Below are positions 54,203 through 63,153 of a stretch of DNA of 64,000 nucleotides, in pieces. The first letter of the stretch is position 1; every line of letters begins with the position of its first letter. The DNA is from Minwuia sp. (lineage in GTDB: Bacteria > Pseudomonadota > Alphaproteobacteria > Minwuiales > Minwuiaceae), in contig JARGNO010000004.1 in NCBI GenBank assembly GCA_029213165.1, positions 29,669 to 93,668 of the forward strand. The letters are read 5' to 3'. Under the pieces are notes generated by a model. That model did not search any database. It was not told where the DNA came from and saw only the letters and a list, made by a program, of their open reading frames with translations. A program made the translations under genes and the position numbers.

Positions 54203-55444
54203 TCATGCTTCGCGATTGGCTGCCTCCGGTCCTCGGATCACCTCCGTCTCCGTCAGCGTCCGGATCCTTGCCGGATCATAGCTCAGCCACTCCTGCAGGA
54301 TCTCTGCGGAATGCTCGCCCAGCATCGGGATGCGCGGTGTCTCAGCCTCCGGGCTGTCCGAATAGCGGATGGCAGGCCCCGCGACCGTGACGCGACCCTG
54401 CACAGGGTGTTCAACCTCAATGAACTGGCCGCGGTGCTGCAGTTGCGGATTCTCCGCGACTTCGTCGAGCGTGGCGACCCGGGCGGCAGGCAGGTTGGCC
54501 GCCATGAGACGGCGCTCGGCCTCGACAGCATCGAAACGTTTCATCCAGCCGGCGATGATGGTTTCGATCGCCGTGTCGTTGGCTCCCCGGCTCTCAATGT
54601 CGGCGAAACGCGGATCCTCGGCCAGTTCCGGCATATCCATCGCATGTGCCAGCTTTGCGAACTCGGAGTCTGTCCAGGCCGTGATGTGAACGTGGCGTCC
54701 GTCGCCGCATTCGAAACAGTGGGAAGGTACCGAGATGGGATTCTTGTTGCCACGACGCGTGCGTGTCTCTCCCAGGTTGAGATATTCCGGAATGGCAGAG
54801 AGAAGCATGCTGGTTGCGGCATCCAGCATTGAGACATCGACCCACTGGCCGCGTCCGGTCCGTTGCCGGCCCTGCAGCGCCGATACGGCGCCGATGACGG
54901 CATGCAACCCGGCCAGATAGTCGGTCACGACCGTGCCGCACACTGTCGGTGCATCGTCAACCTTGCCTGTCAGCGACTGGATACCACTGAGCGCCTGGAT
55001 CACCGGGTCGTAGGAGGCCCGCTCGGCCCAGGGGCCGTCTTGCCCGAAGCCGGAGATCCGGACCAGGATCAGCCGTGGATTGATCTCCTGCAGCACGTCC
55101 CAGCCGAAGCCCATCTTCTCCAGGACACCGGGCCGGAAATTCTCGACCAGAATATCGGCCTGCCGCACCAGATCGCGCAGCACGGCCTTGCCCTCCTCCT
55201 TGCGAAGGTCAATGGCCAGACTGCGCTTGGCACGGCTGATGGTCATGAAGAGCAGGCTGTCAGGACTGCCCAATCGGCTGTCGGCGATCCGCATACCGTC
55301 GCCGGCAAAGCCCTCGATCTTCACCACATCGGCACCCGAATCGCCCATCATCTGTGTCGCATGCGGCCCCGAGACATAGCGCGTCAGGTCCAGCACACGG
55401 ACGCCATCAAGCGGCCCGCAGGCAGTCTCCAGATTATCAAGCAT
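54203..55444 (-). CDS. CaiB/BaiF-family (class III) CoA-transferase
   Basis: Moves CoA between an acyl-CoA and a free acid. 413 residues. N-terminal GVRVLDLTRYVSGPHATQMM and DVVKIEGFAGDGMR, then RAKRSLAIDLRKEEGKAVL and VLVENFRPGVLEKMG. Catalytic Asp region VDVSMLDAATSMLL. ATG 55444 has GGAGG seven bases upstream. Lies between the TRAP unit and the aminotransferase-to-HIBADH string with 226- and 284-base gaps, so it probably has its own promoter. Confidence 0.93.
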   Translation of the reverse strand: MLDNLETACGPLDGVRVLDLTRYVSGPHATQMMGDSGADVVKIEGFAGDGMRIADSRLGSPDSLLFMTISRAKRSLAIDLRKEEGKAVLRDLVRQADILVENFRPGVLEKMGFGWDVLQEINPRLILVRISGFGQDGPWAERASYDPVIQALSGIQSLTGKVDDAPTVCGTVVTDYLAGLHAVIGAVSALQGRQRTGRGQWVDVSMLDAATSMLLSAIPEYLNLGETRTRRGNKNPISVPSHCFECGDGRHVHITAWTDSEFAKLAHAMDMPELAEDPRFADIESRGANDTAIETIIAGWMKRFDAVEAERRLMAANLPAARVATLDEVAENPQLQHRGQFIEVEHPVQGRVTVAGPAIRYSDSPEAETPRIPMLGEHSAEILQEWLSYDPARIRTLTETEVIRGPEAANREA

Positions 55445-55670
55445 GTCTTGTCCTCCCCAGAACACCGACATCTTGTGCAAGTGAGCCGCTGCGCGCAAGT
55501 ACGCTCAGGTCCGGGTACGCCGCCGGGAATGTTCGGGAGCAGCCGCAGGGGTATTGTCAGAACAGATCGGATGCGGGCGTGGCAGCCTTCGGCCTTACCC
55601 CGCATCGACCGCGGCACGGTCACTTCTCCAGCAAGGGGCGCAAGAGAATTGCGCCAGGTTTCCGCGACAC

Positions 55671-56537
55671 TCAGCCCCGGAACAGCCGTGTCAGTTCCGG
55701 GACATAGGCATCACGATGACCCGCCTCCGCCGCCGACCCGATGGCCGAGGAGACCCCGTCGGCGATGGCACGGCTGCCGCTGCCGTCGCCAACCATCTCG
55801 CGGTAATAGTCGATATCCTTGATCGCATTGCCGATGGAGAACGGCACGTCACCGGCGTCGCCGCTCAGGATGCATTTCCGCAGCCGCTCCAGCGCCATTC
55901 CGGCGCCGCCACCCTTGCCCAGCACATCGACGAAGACCTGCGGTTCCACGCCAGCCTCTGCCGCTTGCGCCGCCGCTTCGGCCAGCAGCGCCATGTGGCC
56001 GATGGAGACGTAATTGTGCAGCAGCTTCATCCGGTGCCCGAAGCCCACACCGCCCACATGGTCGATGTTCTCGGTGAAGGTATCCAGCACCGGCCGTGCG
56101 GCCTCCAGCACCTCCGCCTCACCGCCGACAAGGATGTTCAGCGTGCCTTCGTGTGCCTGCTTCGACAGCCGTGTCATCGGGGCATCCAGGAACCGCCCCC
56201 CGGCTTCTGCCACCAGCGCGGCCATCCGCTCCGTCGATTCCGGCAGGGCTGTCGAACAGTCCACCACGATGGTGCCGGGTTGCAGCGCCGGGATCACACC
56301 GCTCTCCCCGGTCATCACCGCCTCGACCTGGGGCGAGCCTGTAACGCAGATGATGACCAGATCGGAGACCGCAGCGACCGCGCCCGGCGAGTCCTGCTGG
56401 CCCGCGCCCATCCCGATCAGATCCTCGACCGGCTGATTGCCGGGATGATCCATCATCACCAGCGGAAATCCGCCCTTCAGTACATTCAGCGCAATCCCGT
56501 GGCCCATCAGGCCCACACCGATAATCCCGACCCGCAT
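55671..56537 (-). CDS. 3-hydroxyisobutyrate dehydrogenase-like protein
   Basis: Beta-hydroxyacid dehydrogenase of about 288 residues. Rossmann motif GIIGVGLMGHGIALNVL, substrate loop VDCSTALPESTERM, catalytic Lys in GHRMKLLHNYVSIGHM. Substrate could be 3-hydroxyisobutyrate, tartronate semialdehyde or related. ATG 56537 has AGGAG at seven bases and is preferred to 56543. Valine-type catabolism would fit a nearby aminotransferase but is not proven. Confidence 0.88.
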   Translation of the reverse strand: MRVGIIGVGLMGHGIALNVLKGGFPLVMMDHPGNQPVEDLIGMGAGQQDSPGAVAAVSDLVIICVTGSPQVEAVMTGESGVIPALQPGTIVVDCSTALPESTERMAALVAEAGGRFLDAPMTRLSKQAHEGTLNILVGGEAEVLEAARPVLDTFTENIDHVGGVGFGHRMKLLHNYVSIGHMALLAEAAAQAAEAGVEPQVFVDVLGKGGGAGMALERLRKCILSGDAGDVPFSIGNAIKDIDYYREMVGDGSGSRAIADGVSSAIGSAAEAGHRDAYVPELTRLFRG

Positions 56538-56616
56538 GTCCATTCTCCTCCCGCGACCAGTATCCGTGGAAGGGATTGTACCGGGCCATGGCTCACGCGC
56601 CAGTACGGCAGTTCCG

Positions 56617-57285
56617 TTACCGCCGATAGTCCGCTGTCATGCCATAGCCTGACCATTGCAGTTTCAGCCACGAACCGTCCGGGCCATACCAGACGTCGAA
56701 GTCGCGGCTGGTGTCGGCGTGGTAGCGGCGGGCGAGGTGGCGCTTGTCCAGGGCGTCGATGAATTCCAGGTCCTGCTCCGTGATGGTGACCTTGCGGATA
56801 TCGCCCCGGGCGGCATCCAGGAATTCATTGCGCTGCACGGCGTCCTGGCGCCAGAAGGCGGTGGAGGGCCATGTGTCGGCAGGCAGGGTGCGGTTGCCGA
56901 AACGCAGGCTGGTGACCTCCAGACCCCCGGCCCCCTGAACCGCCGTGACCTCGTCCCTGTTGTCGCCGTCGAGGGTGGTGGAGGTGAAGCTGACGAGCCG
57001 ATCATCCTGCCAGACCTCTTCCGTTGTCTGCGTGTAGTCGAACACGGTGACGAAGAACAGCCGCACCCGGATGCGCACGTCGACCTTCACGGTCATCTGC
57101 CCGGCGTCGGGGCCGGGCATGAAGCTCAGGCTGTGATGCCCGACCTTCGAGCCGGCGACATGCACGTCGAAATGGATGTCTTCGGGTTGCGCCGCATGGA
57201 CCGCGCCCGGCAGGGCCGCCGCCGCCAGCAGGCCCAGCCCGCCCAGCAGTAGCCCACGACGGTCAATGCCGGGCGATGCCTGCAT
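56617..57285 (-). CDS. DUF6134-type exported protein
   Basis: About 222 residues, function unknown. The N-terminus has a twin-arginine-like export signal (DRRGLLLGGLGLLAAAALPG, cleaved near VHAAQP). The mature part is beta-rich and repeats HFDVHVAGSKVGHHSLSFM, VDVRIRVRLFFVTVFDYTQT and WLKLQWSGYGMTADYRR, matching DUF6134. ATG 57285 is used; another ATG at 57306 is possible. The start lies 23 bases inside the monooxygenase gene. Confidence 0.75.
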   Translation of the reverse strand: MQASPGIDRRGLLLGGLGLLAAAALPGAVHAAQPEDIHFDVHVAGSKVGHHSLSFMPGPDAGQMTVKVDVRIRVRLFFVTVFDYTQTTEEVWQDDRLVSFTSTTLDGDNRDEVTAVQGAGGLEVTSLRFGNRTLPADTWPSTAFWRQDAVQRNEFLDAARGDIRKVTITEQDLEFIDALDKRHLARRYHADTSRDFDVWYGPDGSWLKLQWSGYGMTADYRR

Positions 57286-58870
57286 AATCCGAGGCGGCAA
57301 CCTCATCGCACTTCTCGCGGTAGGCGGGTGCGCCTGCAGCGTAGAGCAGGAAGGTGCGCTTGTTCTTGCCTTCGACATTGGAATTGATGCCCATGAACCA
57401 TGAATCGACCTTGGTATAGAGCATCTTTTCTGCGCTTTCATGGACATGGTGTGTCCATTCCGTGGCAGCGGTCTCGTCCGCCTCTGCCGTCGCAAGGCCG
57501 TTCTGGCGCATGTTGCGGATGAAGTCCGTGGCCCATTCGACGTTCTGTTCGATGCAGCGCGGAATATTGCAGAAGGACGCGGCGTTGTGCGGCCCCACCA
57601 GGGTCAGCATGTTGGGGAATCCCGGAACCATCAGCCCGAGGTAGGTGATCGGGCCATCCGCCCACTTCTGCTGCAGCGTCTGGCCGTCCACGCCCTCGAT
57701 CGCGATCTTCGAGAAACCGCCGGTGACAGCGTCGAACCCGGTGGCATAGATGATGATGTCGAACTCCAGGGACTCGGCGCTGGTCCGGATACCGGTCGGC
57801 GTCACCCGTTCGATGGGCGTGTCCTGCAGGTTCACCAGCCGGACATTGTCCTGATTGTAGACCTCGTAGTAGTTCGTCTCCAGCGGCACACGCCGCGTGC
57901 CGAAGCCATGATCCTTCGGGATCAGCATGTCGGCGGTCTTCGGGTCCTTCACCCGCTGGCGGATCTTGGCGGCGACAAAGTCGGAAATCGTCTTGTTCGC
58001 GGCTTCGCTGACGAAGATGTCACGAAAGTTGCCCATCCAGATGCCGAAGCCGGGGGAATCGTAGAGTTCTTCGTAGAAGGCTTCACGTTCCGTCTCGCTC
58101 ACCCCCAGCGCGCGGCGCGGGTCGGCGTCATGCATGAAGCAGCCGTGGGAACGCTTGCAGATCTCGAAGATCTCCGGGTAGCGGGCGCGGATGTCGCTCT
58201 GCTGTTCCGGCGTGATCGGACTGTTCTTCAGCGGCGCGCACCAGTTCGGGCGGCGCTGGAACACGGTCAGGCGCGCGGCAGTCTTGGCGACTTCCTGTAT
58301 CGTCTGCACGCCGGTTGCGCCGGTGCCGATCACCGCCACACGCTTGCCGGTGAAATCGACGGGTTCATGGGGCCATCTGGCAGTGTGCATGGACTGCCCC
58401 TGGAAATCATCGATGCCATCAATGGTCGGCATTGTGGGCACGGACAACGGCCCGATCGCGGTGATCAGGAACTGGGCGGTGCCGGTCCAGCCGTCTGCCG
58501 TCCAGACTGACCAGCGTTCCGCGTCACTGTCCCAGCGGGCGCGGGTGACGGTGCTGCCAAAGCGGATGTCGCGCCGCAGGTCCAGCTTGTCGGCGACGAA
58601 GTTGCAATAGCGCAGGGTTTCCGGCTGGGCCGAGAAATGCTCGCTCCACTGCCACTCGTCCAGGATCTCCTCCGAGAAGGAATAGCCGTAGGAATAGCTC
58701 TCCGAATCGAAGCGCGCGCCGGGATAGCGGTTCCAGTACCAGGTGCCGCCGACCCCGTCCCCGGCCTCCAGCACCTGCACCGACATGCCCAAGCCCCGCA
58801 ACTGGTGCAACTGGTACATGCCGGAAATTCCGGCCCCGATGATGATGGCGTCGAAGGTCTGCTCGGTCAT
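57263..58870 (-). CDS. Flavin-dependent Baeyer-Villiger-type monooxygenase
   Basis: FAD/NADPH enzyme of 535 residues that inserts oxygen into ketones or oxidises hetero-atoms. FAD site IIGAGISGMYQLHQL; type I BVMO fingerprint FQGQSMHTARWPH (about 148-160); second nucleotide motif VIGTGATGVQTIQ; and ATGFDAVTGGF. The length and DGVGGTWYWNRYPGARFD motif place it with cyclohexanone/steroid-type BVMOs. Real substrate unknown. 58 bases after the second CoA-transferase gene. Confidence 0.93.
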   Translation of the reverse strand: MTEQTFDAIIIGAGISGMYQLHQLRGLGMSVQVLEAGDGVGGTWYWNRYPGARFDSESYSYGYSFSEEILDEWQWSEHFSAQPETLRYCNFVADKLDLRRDIRFGSTVTRARWDSDAERWSVWTADGWTGTAQFLITAIGPLSVPTMPTIDGIDDFQGQSMHTARWPHEPVDFTGKRVAVIGTGATGVQTIQEVAKTAARLTVFQRRPNWCAPLKNSPITPEQQSDIRARYPEIFEICKRSHGCFMHDADPRRALGVSETEREAFYEELYDSPGFGIWMGNFRDIFVSEAANKTISDFVAAKIRQRVKDPKTADMLIPKDHGFGTRRVPLETNYYEVYNQDNVRLVNLQDTPIERVTPTGIRTSAESLEFDIIIYATGFDAVTGGFSKIAIEGVDGQTLQQKWADGPITYLGLMVPGFPNMLTLVGPHNAASFCNIPRCIEQNVEWATDFIRNMRQNGLATAEADETAATEWTHHVHESAEKMLYTKVDSWFMGINSNVEGKNKRTFLLYAAGAPAYREKCDEVAASDYAGIARH

Positions 58871-58928
58871 GCGTGTCTCTCCCCTGTCCGGCAGGGTAGC
58901 ACGCCCGAATACCGGAGCCAGAACCCCC

Positions 58929-60092
58929 TCAGAATACCCCCTCTGCGCGCATTGCGGCGAGGTCGTCGTCCGAATAGCCCAGGTCGCGCAGCAGGGGTTC
59001 CGTATGTTCGCTCAGGGCGGGCAGGGCGGTGTTGGCGCGGCCTGGTTCCTGCGTGAACTTCATCGGGATGCCGACATGTTCGAAGCCGTGCTCGTCCTCG
59101 AAGATCATGCCGCGGTGACGCAACTGCGGGTCATCGCAGGCCTGGCGCAGATCGTTCACAGGCGCGAAGGCGGCGTCCACGTCGGCGAACCATTCCACCC
59201 ACTCGGCCTGGGTCTTCGTGGCAAAGGTCTCCCGCAGGAAGTCGATGGCAGGCTGCTGCGTCGGGCCGGGCGGTGGTTCGCAGGCCCCGATCAGGTCGGG
59301 GCGGCCCAGCTTGGTCAGGATTGCCTTCGCGAAGTGCATCTCCGCCCCGCCCAGCACGATGTGCTTGCCGTCGGAGGTGGCGTATATGTTGTACATCGCA
59401 TTGCCGCCCCAGGTCCGCTCATTTCGGACCACCGGCATCTTCTTCTCCGCGAAGACCGTGCCGAGCAGGTTCGGCATCGCCGCCATCAGCGAATCCATCA
59501 TCGAAAGATCAATGGTGTCGCCCTGACCGGTCTCGGTCCGGCGCAGCAGGGCCATCAGGATCGCCGACAGCCCCATGGTGGCCGACAGCATGTCGGCGTT
59601 GGCGATACCGGGAATTGTCGGCGCGCCGTCTGCGCCGACATTGCAGCTCAGGACACCGGCCAGCGCCTCGGTCGCCAGATCATGCGCCGGGCGTTTCACG
59701 TAAGGCCCGTCCTGACCGAAGGCGGAAATGGAGCAATAGACCAGGCGCGGATTGCGCGCCCGCACGGTCTCCGCATCGACACCCAGCCGCTTCACCACGC
59801 CGGGGCGAAACGCCTCGATCATCACGTCGGCGGTCTCGGCCAGTTTCAGCAGCGCTTCCCGCCCTGCCTCCGTCTTCAGGTTCAGTTGCACCGATTTCTT
59901 GCCCCGGTGCGTGTTCTGGAAATAGACGGTAACACCGTCAGCGCGCCGGGCGCCGATCTCCCGGTTCGGCTCCCCGCCATTGATGGGTTCCAACTTGATC
60001 ACTTCCGCCCCGTGATCGGCCATCATCTGGGTCAGCAGGGGACCTGGCAGGAACAGCGACAGGTCGAGTACGCGGATACCTTCCAGTTTCAT
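58929..60092 (-). CDS. CaiB/BaiF-family (class III) CoA-transferase
   Basis: 387 residues. MKLEGIRVLDLSLFLPGPLL start, AEVIKLEPINGGEPNR, THRGKKSVQLNLKTEAGREA and MIEAFRPGVVKRLG; catalytic Asp in IDLSMMDSLMAAMP. Starts by a TGATG junction with the aminotransferase gene, so these two are co-translated. Substrate unknown. Confidence 0.93.
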   Translation of the reverse strand: MKLEGIRVLDLSLFLPGPLLTQMMADHGAEVIKLEPINGGEPNREIGARRADGVTVYFQNTHRGKKSVQLNLKTEAGREALLKLAETADVMIEAFRPGVVKRLGVDAETVRARNPRLVYCSISAFGQDGPYVKRPAHDLATEALAGVLSCNVGADGAPTIPGIANADMLSATMGLSAILMALLRRTETGQGDTIDLSMMDSLMAAMPNLLGTVFAEKKMPVVRNERTWGGNAMYNIYATSDGKHIVLGGAEMHFAKAILTKLGRPDLIGACEPPPGPTQQPAIDFLRETFATKTQAEWVEWFADVDAAFAPVNDLRQACDDPQLRHRGMIFEDEHGFEHVGIPMKFTQEPGRANTALPALSEHTEPLLRDLGYSDDDLAAMRAEGVF

Positions 60093-60934
60093 CAGTAACC
60101 CTCCGATTGCGACCAGTCGAAATAGAGGCCATGGGCGCGTCGTGCGATGGGCCCCGGTTGCAGGTCCCGGCCCTCGTAGCGGGTAACCGGCACGACCTTG
60201 CCGAAGTTGCCTGTGGTGAATATCTCGTCCGCCTCGGCGAAGTCCTGCGGGGTCAGCGTGACCTCCTGCACCTCGATGCCATCGGCGCGGAACAGGGCGG
60301 TCATGCGCTGTTTGGTGATGCCGTTCAGGAAGGTGCCGTTCCAGACGGGTGTCATGGCCACCCCGTCCTTCACCATCCAGATGTTCGCGGTGGCCAGCTC
60401 AGCGACATTGCCGGACGGATCGCACAGCAGGGCATTGTCATAGCCACGCTGGGATGCCTCCCGCAGGGCGCGCTGGGAATTGGGGTAGAGGCAGGATGCC
60501 TTGGCATCGGTCGGGGCCATGTCGCGCGCCGGGCGGCGGTGGGTGGACAGGCAGACACTCATCCCGGTCGATGCGGGCAGGGGCGATTCATAGACCGCAA
60601 GCGTGAACTCCGTCGATTCCGGATCGGGGGAGACGAAGCCGGTGCGGGCGAAGAACATCGGCCGGATGTAATAGGCCAGGTTGCGCGGCAGGTCGGCCAG
60701 GGCCTCCCGGCACAGGTCCTCCACCCGCGCCGCGTCTTCCTTCGGCTCCAGCAGCATGGTGCGGGCGGAGCGGACGACGCGTTCGCAATGCGGTGTCAGG
60801 TCCGGGGCAAGGCCTTCGAATGCCCTTGCGCCGTCGAAGACGACACTCGCCATCCAGAAGGCATGATCCATGGGGCCGGTCAGGCGCGGGTTCTCCGTGT
60901 ACCAGACCCCGTCATAGTAGAATCGTGCTTCCAT
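60092..60934 (-). CDS. Class IV aminotransferase (branched-chain amino acid type)
   Basis: PLP enzyme of 280 residues. Phosphate and cofactor regions: VVFDGARAFEG, AYYIRPMFFARTGF, the Schiff-base Lys145 in DAKASCLYPNSQ, and GNVAELATANIWMV with the following TFLNGITKQRM. Could be a branched-chain or a D-amino-acid type transaminase; the family motif cannot separate these. First gene of a minus-strand string with CoA-transferase, monooxygenase, DUF6134 and HIBADH-like genes. Confidence 0.88.
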   Translation of the reverse strand: MEARFYYDGVWYTENPRLTGPMDHAFWMASVVFDGARAFEGLAPDLTPHCERVVRSARTMLLEPKEDAARVEDLCREALADLPRNLAYYIRPMFFARTGFVSPDPESTEFTLAVYESPLPASTGMSVCLSTHRRPARDMAPTDAKASCLYPNSQRALREASQRGYDNALLCDPSGNVAELATANIWMVKDGVAMTPVWNGTFLNGITKQRMTALFRADGIEVQEVTLTPQDFAEADEIFTTGNFGKVVPVTRYEGRDLQPGPIARRAHGLYFDWSQSEGY

Positions 60935-61040
60935 CCTGCCTGCTCCTCCCCGGATTTCCTTTCACGGTGTCTTAGTCGGTTTTGCGGCGGGAGGGAATTG
61001 CCTGCGGACCACCTCCTGACCCGCGCCGCGCCATGGTGGC

Positions 61041-61054
61041 GTTGCATCGCACAA
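61041..61054. promoter_or_regulatory. TTGTGC-type dyad between the aminotransferase gene and pyrD
   Basis: GTTGC-ATC-GCACAA; its reverse complement TTGTGC-GAT-GCAAC matches phasin site 1 (TTGTGC-GCT-GCAAC) except in the spacer. Lies 43 bases upstream of pyrD and 106 bases upstream of the divergent aminotransferase start. Confidence 0.35.
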
Positions 61055-61097
61055 GCCTGTATCAGCATCCGCACAGATACTTTCAGGACCCGGATCA

Positions 61098-62105
61098 ATG
61101 AGCCTGCTCTTCCCCGTGGCGCGACGCCTGCTGTTCAGCATGAACCCCGAACGGGCACACAATCTGACCATTCGCGCGCTTGCCAATCCGGTGCTGGCGC
61201 GGCTGGCGGCCGTGCGGGTGCCAGATATGCCGGTGGAGATTGCCGGGCTGCGCCTGCCCAACCCGGTCGGGCTTGCGGCGGGCCTGGACAAGAACGCAGT
61301 GGCCGTGGACGGCCTGCTGACGCTGGGCTTCGGCTTTGTGGAGATCGGCGGCGTGACGCCGAGGCCGCAGCCGGGCAATCCGCGCCCCCGCGTCTTTCGC
61401 CTGCTGGAAGACCGGGCCGTCATCAATCGCTATGGCCTGAATTCCGACGGGGCCGAAGCGGTGGCGCGCAATCTGGAACGACGGACAAAATCAGGCATCG
61501 TTGGCGTCAACCTGGGGGCAAACAAGGAAAGCAGGGACCGGATCGCCGATTATGCCGAATGCCTGCGGGTGATCGGGCCGCTGGTGGACTATGCGACGGT
61601 CAATGTCTCCTCGCCCAATACACCCGGACTGCGCGCCCTGCAGGACAGCGCCGCGCTGGTGGAGATCTTCGAGCGGCTGAACAGGGTAAGGGATGCCGGT
61701 CGCCTGAAGACGCCGCTGTTCCTGAAAGTGGCACCGGATCTGCTGGCGGAGGACATCACGGAGATCTCCCGTGTCGCGCGGGATGTGGGTATCGATGCGC
61801 TGGTCATCGCCAATACGACAATCGCCCGTCCCGACAGCCTGCGCAGCCCGAACCGTGCGGAAGTCGGGGGACTGAGCGGTGCGCCGCTCTCAGGACCATC
61901 GACCGGGATCCTGTCGCGTTTTCGCGAGGCGACGCAGGGCGATATTCCCCTGATCGGTGTCGGGGGAATCATGTCGGGCAGCGATGCGGCGGCGAAGATG
62001 CATGCCGGGGCGTCGGCGGTGCAGTTCTACACCGGGATGATCTGGCGCGGACCCGACCTGATCCGTGAGGCGGCGGAGGCCATTGCCGCAAGCCAGGCGA
62101 AATGA
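61098..62105 (+). CDS. pyrD: Dihydroorotate dehydrogenase (quinone), class 2
   Basis: Membrane-associated FMN enzyme of pyrimidine synthesis that reduces ubiquinone. 335 residues with the N-terminal amphipathic helix of class 2. FMN and substrate regions: NPVGLAAGLDKNA, GGVTPRPQPGNPRPRVFRL and VNVSSPNTPGLRALQ, catalytic Ser in the latter; C-terminal GVGGIMSGSDAAAKMHAGA. Overlaps the EamA gene by four bases. Confidence 0.97.
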   Translation: MSLLFPVARRLLFSMNPERAHNLTIRALANPVLARLAAVRVPDMPVEIAGLRLPNPVGLAAGLDKNAVAVDGLLTLGFGFVEIGGVTPRPQPGNPRPRVFRLLEDRAVINRYGLNSDGAEAVARNLERRTKSGIVGVNLGANKESRDRIADYAECLRVIGPLVDYATVNVSSPNTPGLRALQDSAALVEIFERLNRVRDAGRLKTPLFLKVAPDLLAEDITEISRVARDVGIDALVIANTTIARPDSLRSPNRAEVGGLSGAPLSGPSTGILSRFREATQGDIPLIGVGGIMSGSDAAAKMHAGASAVQFYTGMIWRGPDLIREAAEAIAASQAK

Positions 62106-63016
62106 ACGCCCCCCGAAAGCCGCGCCCGCCTGTCGAGGTCGGCATGGCCATGATGGCGGCGGGCATGTTGTGGATCCCCTGCATCGATGCCATTGCCAAG
62201 GTCCTGGGGGAGCATGTGCCGCCGGGCCAGATTGCGGCCAGCCGCTTCCTGTTCCAGTCCTTGCTGCTGTTGCCGCTGTTGCTTCTGGCAGGCGGATTGC
62301 CCCGCGTACCCTGGCGCCAGCTGCATCTGCATGCCGCACGCGGTGCGTTGATCGCGATGGCGACAGCGTTCTTCTTCACGGCGCTGAAGTACATGCCGAT
62401 TGCAGACGCCATTGCGATCTTCTTCGTGGAGCCCCTGATCCTGACCCTGTTGTCGGGCCTGTTCCTGGGGGAGGCCGTGGGCTGGCGCAGGATGACTGCG
62501 GTGCTGGTGGGTTTCCTGGGCGCGCTGATCGTCATTCGTCCGGGCTTCGGCTGGGCTGGCTGGCCAGCACTGATGCCCTTGCTCGCCGCCGCTTGTTTCG
62601 CCGTCTATCTGGTGCTGACCCGGCGCATGGCCCAGACGGGTGACGCGGTACAGATGCAGTTCTGGGCCGGGGTATTCGGGTTCCTGACGATGGCTGCTGT
62701 CCTGGCTTTCGGGGGCATTGTGGAGATTCCGGCGCTGACCGCAGTCCGGCCTGATCTGCGCGAATGGGGCCTGTTGTTCGCGCTGGGTCTGGTGGCAACC
62801 GCGGGTCACATGCTGGTGGTCCATGCCTTCCGTCGCGCTCCAGCCGGAGTGCTGGCACCGTTCCAGTATCTCGAGATCATCAGTGCAACGGTGCTTGGCT
62901 ACCTCATTTTCGATGACTTTCCGGATGCGGTGACCTGGACCGGTGTCGCGGTCATCATCGGGGCGGGGATGTATGTGTTCCATCGGGAGCGAAAGCTGGC
63001 ACGCATTTCCAACTGA
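62102..63016 (+). CDS. EamA-family (DMT) transporter
   Basis: Ten-helix exporter of 304 residues with two EamA repeats. First repeat: LWIPCIDAIAKVLGEHVPPG to RPGFGWAGWPALMPL; second from LLAAACFAVYLVLTRRMAQ to YVFHRERK. ALKYMPIADAIAIFFVEPLI is a typical DMT helix pair. Substrate unknown. ATGA overlap with pyrD. Confidence 0.9.
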   Translation: MNAPRKPRPPVEVGMAMMAAGMLWIPCIDAIAKVLGEHVPPGQIAASRFLFQSLLLLPLLLLAGGLPRVPWRQLHLHAARGALIAMATAFFFTALKYMPIADAIAIFFVEPLILTLLSGLFLGEAVGWRRMTAVLVGFLGALIVIRPGFGWAGWPALMPLLAAACFAVYLVLTRRMAQTGDAVQMQFWAGVFGFLTMAAVLAFGGIVEIPALTAVRPDLREWGLLFALGLVATAGHMLVVHAFRRAPAGVLAPFQYLEIISATVLGYLIFDDFPDAVTWTGVAVIIGAGMYVFHRERKLARISN

Positions 63017-63153
63017 TCCGATGTGAAACTGACACAAATGGTCGATATTCCCGCTGTTTAGGTGTTGTCAGAATGGTACAGCCGCGCCGCCCGTGATATG
63101 AAGGCTGCTCAGGGACAAGACCCGTCAAGGGCAGGCGACCGGGGGAGAGCGAG

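Noticed and set aside
55472..55481. CTTGTGCAAG palindrome upstream of the CoA-transferase gene as another TTGTGC regulon site
   Set aside because: Lacks the 3-base spacing and second GCAC half seen in the other sites.
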